In this document: positions 28,554-34,721 of the stretch, piece after piece | How positions within the stretch are numbered: position 1 is the stretch's first letter | How the letters are laid out: every line of letters starts with the position of its first letter | Virus record (IMG/VR): IMGVR_UViG_3300025732_000073 | Location: 1 to 46,766 of that record | Reading direction: 5' to 3' (one strand) | DNA length: 46,766 nt | Source of the DNA: a virus | Position numbers and translations under genes: made by a program | Notes under the pieces: generated by a model | What the model saw: only the letters and a program-made list of their open reading frames with translations | Told to the model about the DNA's origin: nothing | Databases searched by the model: none

Positions 28554-28925
28554 ATGGAAATGATTGGACGCATGATTGGCACGATGTTCCTGGCGCGGGA
28601 GTATGCGCACCGGGCGCATCTGCGCGTCACCGGTCCTGGGAGCTTTGCCAAGCACTCCGCACTGGGCGAGTTCTACACGGGAATCATTGACAACGCCGAC
28701 AGCATCACCGAAGCCTATCAGGGCCGCAACGGGATTATTGAGATTCCGTACCTGCCGATGATTGACGAAGAGGACCCCGTCAAGGCCCTGGAAAAGCTGC
28801 TGGATGACATTGAAAAAATTCGCTACGACGCGGTAGACAAGAAAGACACCGCCATCCAGAACCTAATTGACACGGCTGTGGAGACGTTCCTAAGCGCTCT
28901 GTACAAACTCCGTCACTTGAGATAA
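28554..28925 (+). CDS. Dps-like mini-ferritin candidate (DUF5856-like)
   Basis: 123 residues, preceded by ACGGAGTAAGC. It folds on paper as four helices (about 1-24, 30-57, 76-95, 97-122). The segment AHRAHLRVTGPGSFAKHSAL, then GEFYTGIIDNADSITEAYQG, resembles the DUF5856/Dps-like family. His22, His34, Asp49 and Glu53 are spaced exactly as the Dps ferroxidase residues (12, 15 and 4 residues apart, as in E. coli His51/His63/Asp78/Glu82). Dps proteins oxidise ferrous iron and protect DNA. The protein is shorter than usual Dps (about 160). The equivalent of Asp67 is Gly38, so the site may be incomplete. Role in this phage is inferred. Confidence 0.6.
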   Translation: MEMIGRMIGTMFLAREYAHRAHLRVTGPGSFAKHSALGEFYTGIIDNADSITEAYQGRNGIIEIPYLPMIDEEDPVKALEKLLDDIEKIRYDAVDKKDTAIQNLIDTAVETFLSALYKLRHLR

Positions 28926-28929
28926 CCAT

Positions 28930-29484
28930 GTGGATCCTGTTACCGCCTTTACTATGGTTAGTGGCGCTATCTCTGGCGTCAGGAAACTTTGTGCCTTGGT
29001 TAAGGAAGCCCAGGCCGCAGGAAAGGAAGTAGCAGACCTGACGAGCCAAGTCACCCACCATGTCGGCAAGGTACTTGAGCATACGCAGGAGTTGAAGAAG
29101 GCTGAGCTGGAGGTTAAGAAGAACCCGCCCAAGGGCAAGTCCCTGCAGGTTCTAGCGTTTGAAGAGGTGGCGAGGAAGATCGAATTGCGCCAACAATATG
29201 AACAACTGCGCAACATGATCGTCTATGAGTTGGGCCTACCGGGTGGATTCTGGGCAGACTTTGAGGCAACAGTGCATCGGTTGGAACAGGAACATGAACG
29301 GGAGATGGAACTAGCCGAACAGATGCAGAGGGAACTGGAATGGCAACGCAGGGTCAGAATCGATCAAATGCAAGAGGTGGCCCTGGAGGTGGTAATCGTT
29401 CTGGTTATGCTGGCGTATCTAGTCGCCCTGGTGTGGTCAGTGATGCTGTACCAGAAGAATCGATTGGGTGTCTGGTTGGTCTAA
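28930..29484 (+). CDS. Coiled-coil protein with C-terminal membrane anchor
   Basis: 184 residues using a GTG start (MDPVTAFTMVSGAISGVRK). After a small apolar N-terminal helix comes a long charged helical region (HTQELKKAELEVKKNPPKG, then TVHRLEQEHEREMELAEQM), and residues about 148-174 form one membrane segment (ALEVVIVLVMLAYLVALVWS). An ATG start 2 bases earlier in another frame would give an unrelated protein and is less likely. The topology and location before the holin and lysin suggest an envelope or lysis accessory protein. I do not assign it as a spanin. Confidence 0.6.
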   Translation: MDPVTAFTMVSGAISGVRKLCALVKEAQAAGKEVADLTSQVTHHVGKVLEHTQELKKAELEVKKNPPKGKSLQVLAFEEVARKIELRQQYEQLRNMIVYELGLPGGFWADFEATVHRLEQEHEREMELAEQMQRELEWQRRVRIDQMQEVALEVVIVLVMLAYLVALVWSVMLYQKNRLGVWLV

Positions 29485-29627
29485 CTATCATGGCGTTTCT
29501 GTTTGCCATCATGCTGCCGGTGATGATGTTCATGTACATCGACATGCAAAAGCTCAGGCTAGAGAACGAACGGATCACCAGCAAGATTGGCAAGTACCGG
29601 GATTTGATTGAAAGATGTGAAAGGTAA
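29340..29627 (+). CDS. Small membrane protein overlapping the previous gene
   Basis: 95 residues if started at the ATG at 29340, which has an AGAGGGA site about 7 bases upstream but overlaps the previous gene by 145 bases in another frame. A shorter start at 29490 gives 46 residues (MAFLFAIMLPVMMFMYIDMQ) almost free of overlap. Either way there is one hydrophobic segment followed by a short charged helix (KLRLENERITSKIGKYRDLI), a spanin-like or antiholin-like topology. There is no lipobox. The short form is the safer call. Confidence 0.5.
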   Translation: MATQGQNRSNARGGPGGGNRSGYAGVSSRPGVVSDAVPEESIGCLVGLTIMAFLFAIMLPVMMFMYIDMQKLRLENERITSKIGKYRDLIERCER

Positions 29628-29630
29628 ACA

Positions 29631-30146
29631 ATGATTCCAATCGTAGGCGCATTACTTGGAACGCTTGCTGAAAACGGACTTGGTCTATTGGCAAGCGCCA
29701 TCCAGGCCAAGGGCAAGCAGGTGGTTGAGGACAAACTCGGCGTCAAGATTTCTGACAACCCGTCCCCGGACGAGGTCGCCAAGCTGCGTCAGCTGCAGTA
29801 TGACCATGAAGAGCGCCTGTTGGAGCTTGGGATTGAAAAGGCGCGGTTGGAACAAGAAGAACTGAAAGCCCTGCTGGCCGCACAGATGAACCAGGAAAAC
29901 AACGTCAGCGACCGCTGGAAGGCGGACATGGCCTCTGACTCTTGGCTGTCCAAAAACATCCGCCCCATGACCCTCGTGTACATCCTGAGCGCCTATTTGC
30001 TGTTCGCAGCTCTGAGCGCGGCAGGCATCAACGTCAACGAGTCCTATGTGTCCCTTCTGGGCCAGTGGGGCATGCTGGTCATGACAGCCTACTTTGGCGG
30101 TCGTACCGTTGAGAAGGTCATGGAAATGCGTAAGGGGGACAAATAA
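29631..30146 (+). CDS. Holin, 3-TM type (GTA_holin_3TM-like)
   Basis: 171 residues. An N-terminal apolar helix (IVGALLGTLAENGLGLLASA), a long charged central helix (EERLLELGIEKARLEQEELK), then the diagnostic DRWKADMASDSWLSKNIRPM and two hydrophobic segments (residues about 113-130 and 140-157, ending AYFGGRTVEKV). This matches the 3-TM holin family found in gene transfer agents and many phages. It would permeabilise the inner membrane and release the lysin. It is followed by the lysin in a TAATG overlap, a classic lysis pair. Confidence 0.8.
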   Translation: MIPIVGALLGTLAENGLGLLASAIQAKGKQVVEDKLGVKISDNPSPDEVAKLRQLQYDHEERLLELGIEKARLEQEELKALLAAQMNQENNVSDRWKADMASDSWLSKNIRPMTLVYILSAYLLFAALSAAGINVNESYVSLLGQWGMLVMTAYFGGRTVEKVMEMRKGDK

Positions 30147-30511
30147 TGAGCCTCAGCCAAGAACAAGCGGCGTTCCTGCTGGACATGTGTAAGCTCGTGC
30201 AGTTTGCCACGGCCCAAGGGTTTATGGTTACCGGCGGAGAGCTGGCCCGTACCCCGGAACAGCAAGCGGTCTACATGAAGACTGGCCGCAGCCAGACCAT
30301 GGACTCGCTGCACCTGACCCGCCGTGCCGTGGATTTGAACTTCTTCAAGGACGGCAAGCTGGTGTACGACAAAGAGGCATTGGCTCCCCTGGGGGCTTAT
30401 TGGGAGTCGCTGCATCCCCTGAACTCATGGGGCGGCAACGGCAGAAAACTTGTGGACACGCCGCACTTCAGCCGAGGTAACGGCAAACCAGAATGGGTGA
30501 GGGTAACATGA
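30146..30511 (+). CDS. Endolysin, M15-type peptidoglycan endopeptidase
   Basis: 121 residues, the usual size for VanY/L-alanyl-D-glutamate peptidase-type phage lysins. The zinc-binding signature is visible: Ser54-Leu-His56 and Asp63 (SLHLTRRAVDLNFF) and, near the C-terminus, His107 (DTPHFSRG), with Asp104 as likely catalytic acid. An upstream GGELARTPEQQAVYMKTGRS segment is also typical. No signal peptide is present, so release depends on the holin upstream. It overlaps the next gene by 4 bases (ATGA). Confidence 0.85.
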   Translation: MSLSQEQAAFLLDMCKLVQFATAQGFMVTGGELARTPEQQAVYMKTGRSQTMDSLHLTRRAVDLNFFKDGKLVYDKEALAPLGAYWESLHPLNSWGGNGRKLVDTPHFSRGNGKPEWVRVT

Positions 30512-30663
30512 CGAAAAAACCAGTGTGGGAAAAACCGAGGCCCAAGGCCCTCGGAGCACCAAAGAAGCTCAGCCCTGCCAAGAAGGCAGCGGCAAAGGCG
30601 GCAGCTAAAAAAGCTGGTCGCCCCTACCCCAACATGGTAGACAACATTCGCGCTGCGAAGTAA
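30508..30663 (+). CDS. 51-residue Lys/Ala-rich basic protein
   Basis: A short gene beginning in an ATGA overlap with the lysin stop. Its product starts MTKKPVWEKPRPKALGAPKK, has an AKKAAAKAAAKKAGRPYPNM segment and ends IRAAK. The Lys/Ala run recalls the tails of histone H1-like proteins and the GRP could be an AT-hook-like element. It is the last rightward gene before the terminator at 30714. DNA binding is suggested by composition only. Confidence 0.6.
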   Translation: MTKKPVWEKPRPKALGAPKKLSPAKKAAAKAAAKKAGRPYPNMVDNIRAAK

Positions 30664-30671
30664 GTTGCAGT

Positions 30672-30710
30672 TGCCATCATGTTTTATCGACGGTCTCCTG
30701 AATGATGGCA
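30672..30710. repeat. 9-bp perfect inverted repeat around a stop codon
   Basis: TGCCATCAT (30672-30680) and ATGATGGCA (30702-30710) are perfect inverted copies separated by 21 bases. The left arm covers the stop codon of the leftward nuclease gene. No T-run follows on either strand, so it is not a standard terminator. It could shape RNA 3' ends. Confidence 0.6.
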
Positions 30711-31417
30711 CTTGAGCCAGGGTCCACAAGACCTTGGCTCTTTTTTTGGTGCTGCTCTACGCGCCGCCACCACATGTCCTTGTACTGATCGAACTCCCGG
30801 CCAGCGGTGACAAACTCCTGGGGCGTACCATCCTGGCACATCATCATGATGACGCCGTTGTCGATCTTCGTGCCATGCTGTTTGTCATGCGCTTCCGAGT
30901 ACGCGGCAAGCTGCATGAAGTAGTCCTCAATCCACTCCCGCTTCTTCGGCTTGTTGGTCTGCTTGAAGTCGATGATGCAGGGCTTTCCCTTGTAGACCCC
31001 AACGCAGTCAGACGTGCCAGCGTAAGCGCCAGGGACGTACAGCGACACCTCGGTGCCCCAGACCTCATCCACATGCGGAAAGAAGTGCTCGATGAGCTGA
31101 TGCCCCATGCGGTAGCCCTTGACATGCAGCCATGTGCGGGGGACCTCTAGCGGTCGATTCAGGAGTAATCGTTCGATGACATTGTGCATGTGCGTGCCGA
31201 CTGTTGCAGCATCATTCCTGATCTTGTCTGCCTGCTCCTTGCCTACCCGATCCTCCCAGGCCTTCAACGATGATTTGTCCTTGGTGCTGTCCAGAATGGT
31301 GGTCACACTCGGCATCGGTATGTCTACGTTCACGGACTGATAAACGCGGCCCGAGGCCCTGTCGATGCGGTGAAGGCGTTCGTAAACGTAGCGGCGGTGA
31401 AAGGGTACGAGTTGCAT
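30677..31417 (-). CDS. PD-(D/E)XK nuclease (RecB/Cas4-like exonuclease)
   Basis: 246 residues using the ATG in a TAATG overlap with the upstream helicase stop (an ATG 12 bases earlier is possible and would add four residues). Nuclease signatures in the 246-residue numbering: GTHMHNVIE (residues 74-82), Glu123 (TEVSLY), Asp137 (GTSDCVGV), Asp150 and Lys152 (IIDFKQ), and the QLAAY motif at residues 169-173. These form the metal-binding core of RecB-type nucleases. Podovirus exonucleases of this class act in host DNA degradation and recombination. It is co-expressed with the SNF2-type helicase, so the two may act together. Its 3' end contains the late-operon terminator of the other strand. Confidence 0.8.
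   Translation of the reverse strand: MQLVPFHRRYVYERLHRIDRASGRVYQSVNVDIPMPSVTTILDSTKDKSSLKAWEDRVGKEQADKIRNDAATVGTHMHNVIERLLLNRPLEVPRTWLHVKGYRMGHQLIEHFFPHVDEVWGTEVSLYVPGAYAGTSDCVGVYKGKPCIIDFKQTNKPKKREWIEDYFMQLAAYSEAHDKQHGTKIDNGVIMMMCQDGTPQEFVTAGREFDQYKDMWWRRVEQHQKKSQGLVDPGSSAIIQETVDKT
30714..30747 (+). terminator. Strong rho-independent terminator of the late operon
   Basis: An 11-bp stem (30714-30724 with 30730-30740, one G-U) with a 5-nt loop is followed by seven T (30741-30747). It serves the rightward transcript ending with the lysis genes. It lies inside the 3' coding end of the opposing nuclease gene. In the leftward direction there is no T-run, so it should not stop that gene's transcript. 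Confidence 0.85.
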
Positions 31418-32868
31418 TATTTGATCCACTCCTTGAGGTCTTCGCCAAGCACCTGCGAGGCGATGTTGATCTTGTTGCGAAGCGCCTTGACGATGTGCTC
31501 GTCCACGGTGCCCGGGCTGATGAAGTCGATATAGGTCACCTTGTTGGTTTGCCCGATGCGGTGGGCCCGGTCCTCACTCTGCAGCCGCACTTCCAGGTCG
31601 AAGTTGTTGCTGTAGTAGATCACGGTGTGCGCAGCTGTCAAGGTCAGACCATAGCCACCAGTGCGGGGATTGCCAACGAAGAACCGCAGGTCGCTCTCCG
31701 GGTCCTGGAACCGGTTGACGATCTCCTGTCGCTCCTCAGCTTCGGTGTCGCCGTAGTAGGTGGCCACCGTGGTCATGCCGTGAGCCTCGGCCAGCGCCTT
31801 CTTGATGTTCTCAATGTCGCGGCGGTAGTTGGCCCAGATGATGATCTTGCCGGTGCATTCCTCGACGGTGGACAGCAGCTCCTTGACTCGGTTGCTAGGG
31901 ATGTCCTCCTGCCTACCGTCGTCGTACTTCACGTGGCCGCAGACGATCTGATGCAGACGCATGATCTGGGTCAGGGCGTTGTTGGTGGACATGAGGTTGC
32001 CGTCGATCAAGGTCAGGGCCATGAGCTTCATCTGGTCATACGCCTTGCGCTGCTCATCGGTGAGCTCGATCTCTCGGCGGGTGAACACCTTGTCAGGCAG
32101 GTCCAGGCATTCCTCCTTGGTCACGCGGAAGCTAAAACCGTTGAGCTTCTTTTGCAACTCATCCAGGTGGCGATAGCCAACGATCTGCTTGAAGGTGTGG
32201 GTTGGCAGCTTGCGTTCGACGAGGATCGCGTACCGCGCCTGGAAGGCGAAATAACTGAAGTAGTTGAGACACGTAGGCGACAGGAACTCGCACTGGCTGT
32301 AGAGGTCCAGGGGTGACTTGGTCACTGGTGAGCCTGTGGCGATGCGACGATACCGCGCTTCCTTGCCCACCTTGATCACGCTCTTCGTGCGCTTGGCATT
32401 CGGAGTTTTGATGGTGGTGCTCTCATCGATGGCCATGTAGGCATCGGTGACCCGCAGGAAGGTCTTGGCAAAGTTGACGCCCTTCTCCGTGCTGAATGCC
32501 TCGATGTTCATCACCAAGATGCGCAGCGTGTCCACTGCGTTAAGCATGCGATCCATCTCTTCGCGCTCCGCCTTACGTGGCGTGGGTGACCAGCACGCCA
32601 TCGTGTAGGTGATGTGTGCAGGCATGTGCTCAGGGATTTGCCCTGTATACCAGTTGCGATACACGCCCTTCGGTGCGATCACCAGCATCGCGTTGATCTT
32701 GCCCTTGTCGTAGAGCATCGCAGCGTTGTTGATCAGCATGAATGATTTGCCCGTGCCCATGTCCGCAAACAGAGCTACACTCTCGTCCTCCCAAAAGCGC
32801 TGCAAGTACGCTGCTTGATGCAGGTACGGCTGGTTCTTGAATGGGTACTGCTCCAAAAAATATTGCAT
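31417..32868 (-). CDS. SNF2-type superfamily 2 helicase/ATPase
   Basis: 483 residues. Walker A DMGTGKSF (residues 36-43), Walker B AIDEST (146-151), motif III ATGSPV (177-182), and the C-terminal RecA-like domain with GGYGLTLTAAHTVIYYSNNF and the motif VI SEDRAHRIGQ, hallmark of SNF2-like ATPases. The RIGQ-type motif VI argues for double-stranded DNA translocation. The start ATG follows AAGGAAGAAAG. It is the first gene of the leftward two-gene operon. A similar ATPase with a RecB-like nuclease occurs in many podoviruses; exact role (replication or recombination) is unproven. Confidence 0.85.
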   Translation of the reverse strand: MQYFLEQYPFKNQPYLHQAAYLQRFWEDESVALFADMGTGKSFMLINNAAMLYDKGKINAMLVIAPKGVYRNWYTGQIPEHMPAHITYTMACWSPTPRKAEREEMDRMLNAVDTLRILVMNIEAFSTEKGVNFAKTFLRVTDAYMAIDESTTIKTPNAKRTKSVIKVGKEARYRRIATGSPVTKSPLDLYSQCEFLSPTCLNYFSYFAFQARYAILVERKLPTHTFKQIVGYRHLDELQKKLNGFSFRVTKEECLDLPDKVFTRREIELTDEQRKAYDQMKLMALTLIDGNLMSTNNALTQIMRLHQIVCGHVKYDDGRQEDIPSNRVKELLSTVEECTGKIIIWANYRRDIENIKKALAEAHGMTTVATYYGDTEAEERQEIVNRFQDPESDLRFFVGNPRTGGYGLTLTAAHTVIYYSNNFDLEVRLQSEDRAHRIGQTNKVTYIDFISPGTVDEHIVKALRNKINIASQVLGEDLKEWIK

Positions 32869-32896
32869 TTCTTTCTTCCTTTCTTGAAAAAGGGTG

Positions 32897-32924
32897 TTGA
32901 CAACCCTGCGAAGTAGTGTACACT
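32897..32924 (+). promoter_or_regulatory. Sigma70 promoter for the replication genes
   Basis: A perfect TTGACA (32897-32902) and TACACT (32919-32924, 4 of 6) with 16 bases between. It lies in the 87-base gap between divergent operons and faces the gene at 32956. It is the best promoter-like site in the window and probably drives early rightward transcription. Confidence 0.6.
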
Positions 32925-32925
32925 A
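32914..32925. promoter_or_regulatory. Perfect 12-bp palindrome over the -10 box (operator candidate)
   Basis: TAGTGTACACTA is a perfect palindrome that covers the -10 box of the promoter at 32897-32924. A dimeric repressor bound here would block RNA polymerase. A second, weaker inverted repeat (AGGGT at 32891-32895, ACCCT at 32903-32907) brackets the -35. The Cro/CI-like protein at 44163-44372 is a candidate partner, by inference. Confidence 0.5.
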
Positions 32926-32955
32926 TGAGCACGGTTTGAGAAAGGAGAGCGTAAA

Positions 32956-33285
32956 GTGCCCACCGTATTTGTTGTTCAAGAGATGCCGAATCATGACATC
33001 GCTCCTGCGATGCGCTTCGGGGAAATGAAGGTCTTGCTACCTTCAAACACCCAAATCGCATTCAGTACGATCCCCACGGTTCGGACCCTGCGGCGCAAGC
33101 TGCGGGATTACAAGGATCAGGATTTCCTGTTACTGACAGGGGACCCTGTAGCTATCGGTTTGGCCTGCTCGATAGCTGCTTTCTATAACTCTGGCCGCTT
33201 CACAGCTTTGAAGTGGGATCGCCGCGAGAAGCTGTACATCCCTGTTAAGATTGACATCACCGAGAATGGAGAAAGAGATGACTAA
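32956..33285 (+). CDS. Conserved early phage protein, unknown
   Basis: 109 residues with a GTG start and a strong AAAGGAGAG site. It contains FLLLTGDPVAIGLACSIAA and LKWDRREKLYIPVKID, blocks I recall from a conserved family in environmental phages of no known function. It is the first gene after the promoter, so probably early. It overlaps the next gene by 8 bases. Confidence 0.65.
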   Translation: MPTVFVVQEMPNHDIAPAMRFGEMKVLLPSNTQIAFSTIPTVRTLRRKLRDYKDQDFLLLTGDPVAIGLACSIAAFYNSGRFTALKWDRREKLYIPVKIDITENGERDD

Positions 33286-33835
33286 ATTCACCGATATGTT
33301 TGAGCAAGACGCTGGTGCCTTGCAAGTCAAAGACGAGGACCTGTCCTCTGTTGGCGCATTGGCCAAGCGTGCGAAAGAGCTTGAGAAAGAAATCATCGAC
33401 ATCGAGGCTATCCTTGATGAGCGCAAGAAGCAGCAGCGCAAGTTGCTCGAGGAGACCATCCCTGCCATGTTGCAGGAGCTGGGCTTGAAGGAGTTCAAAA
33501 TGACTGACGGCAGTCAGATCACTGTGAAACCCTTCTACGGTGCCAGCATCCCCGAGGAAAAGCGTGCTGAGGCCTTCGAGTGGCTCCGCGAGCGTGGCTT
33601 TGATGACATCATCAAGAACACTGTGTCTGTGCGCTTTGGCCGTGGAGAAGACGGCCTGTGCGAGACACTACTGAATCAACTGCGTGAGCAAAACTACCCT
33701 GTTGAGCAAGCGCAGAAGATCGAACCCCAGACCCTCAAGGCCTGGGTTCGCGAGCAAGTGGAGCGAGGCAACGAGCTACCCACTGAGCTTTTTGGAGTTC
33801 ACGTTGGCCAAAAAGCTACCATCAAATCAGCATGA
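33278..33835 (+). CDS. Coiled-coil early protein, unknown
   Basis: 185 residues from the ATG at 33278 (GGAG site 8-10 bases upstream); in-frame ATGs at 33266 and 33251 are less well placed. Residues about 25-60 form a charged coiled coil (KRAKELEKEIIDIEAILDER), followed by a globular domain with MTDGSQITVKPFYGASI and a helical C-terminus. No named family is certain. Its place next to the SSB-like gene suggests a replication or recombination accessory. Confidence 0.6.
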   Translation: MTKFTDMFEQDAGALQVKDEDLSSVGALAKRAKELEKEIIDIEAILDERKKQQRKLLEETIPAMLQELGLKEFKMTDGSQITVKPFYGASIPEEKRAEAFEWLRERGFDDIIKNTVSVRFGRGEDGLCETLLNQLREQNYPVEQAQKIEPQTLKAWVREQVERGNELPTELFGVHVGQKATIKSA

Positions 33836-33851
33836 AAAAAGGAAATTGAAA

Positions 33852-34625
33852 ATGAGCAAGAATCAAGTTGCGGTCGCCGAGACCAAGGAATATGCACTGG
33901 CTTTGGCCAGCGATTTCGAGCAAGACGCCAACAGTGGCTTTGACGGCATGGGCCAGGAAGACTTTGCGCTTCCGTTCCTGAAGCTGCTCACCAGCACCAG
34001 CCCTGAAGTGGGTGAGGTGGACGGCGCGATGCCTGGGTTCATCATGAACAGTGTGACCGGACAGCTGTACAACGGCAAAGACGGCATCACGGTGATCCCT
34101 GTGGCCTATGTGCGTCAGTACATCGAATGGGCACCTCGCGGCTCTGGCAGCGGCGCACCCATCGCCATCTATCCGGCAACGTCCGACATCCTCTCGCGCA
34201 CGCACCGTGAGCCGGGGGAAAGCAAAGACTTCCTGGAAAACGGCAACTACGTTGAGAACACGGCCAACCACTATGTGATGGTCATCAACGAGAGCGGCAT
34301 CCCTGAGCCTGCCCTGATCGTCATGAAGTCTACGCAACTGAAGAAGTCGCGCAAGTGGAACAGCATGATGATGAGCACCAAGCTCATGGGCAAGAACGGT
34401 CCGTTCACCCCTCCGATGTACAGCCATGTGTATCGCCTGACCACGCAAGCCGAGTCCAACGACAAGGGCAAGTGGTACGGATGGGAGATTGAAAAGGTGG
34501 GTCCCATCGAGGACATGAATCAGTATCACGCTGCCAAGGCATTCGCTGATCAGATCAAGGCCGGTGAGGTCAAGGTCAAGCACGAATCCGAAGGGGCCGT
34601 GGACAACGGACCTGCACCGTTCTGA
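33852..34625 (+). CDS. Putative ssDNA-binding protein-like replication accessory
   Basis: 257 residues from ATG 33852, which has an AAGGAAATTG site. The N-terminal region (FALPFLKLLTSTSPEVG), an OB-like beta-rich core with YIEWAPRGSGSGAPIAIYP, and LKKSRKWNSMMMS belong to a family common in phages, usually near primases. The C-terminus ends in a Pro-Phe (NGPAPF) tail that loosely recalls the SSB interaction tip. The SSB assignment is inference from position and these features, not from a recognised motif. Confidence 0.45.
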   Translation: MSKNQVAVAETKEYALALASDFEQDANSGFDGMGQEDFALPFLKLLTSTSPEVGEVDGAMPGFIMNSVTGQLYNGKDGITVIPVAYVRQYIEWAPRGSGSGAPIAIYPATSDILSRTHREPGESKDFLENGNYVENTANHYVMVINESGIPEPALIVMKSTQLKKSRKWNSMMMSTKLMGKNGPFTPPMYSHVYRLTTQAESNDKGKWYGWEIEKVGPIEDMNQYHAAKAFADQIKAGEVKVKHESEGAVDNGPAPF

Positions 34626-34721
34626 TTTCCGGGGGGAAAGCGGATGCTGGAGGCAGGTGCTGTCTAAAGGGCATATCCAGAACAGACGCAGCGAGTACCC
34701 CCACCTTTCATAGAGGGCAAG
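34626..34721 (+). other. Noncoding gap with hairpin potential before the primase
   Basis: This 96-base gap has no gene over 10 codons but shows structure: TTTCC/GGAAA (34626-34639) and a longer imperfect stem, GCTGTCT (34659-34665) with AGACGCAGC (34684-34692), flanked by GGT (34656-34658) and ACC (34697-34699). A tiny in-frame peptide, MLEAGAV (34644-34667), starts behind a GGGGAAAG site. It may be a structured leader or attenuator. Confidence 0.35.

Noticed and set aside
28928-28930. ATG start at 28928 for the gene ending at 29484
   Set aside because: That ATG is in another frame and gives a short apolar product without the coiled coil; the GTG at 28930 gives the long consistent protein.
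31270-32316. A 348-codon plus-strand open frame
   Set aside because: It is antisense to the SNF2-type helicase and nuclease genes, whose motifs are unmistakable.
33684-33851. Longer N-terminus for the SSB-like gene
   Set aside because: It would overlap the previous gene by about 150 bases; the ATG at 33852 has an AAGGAAATTG ribosome site.
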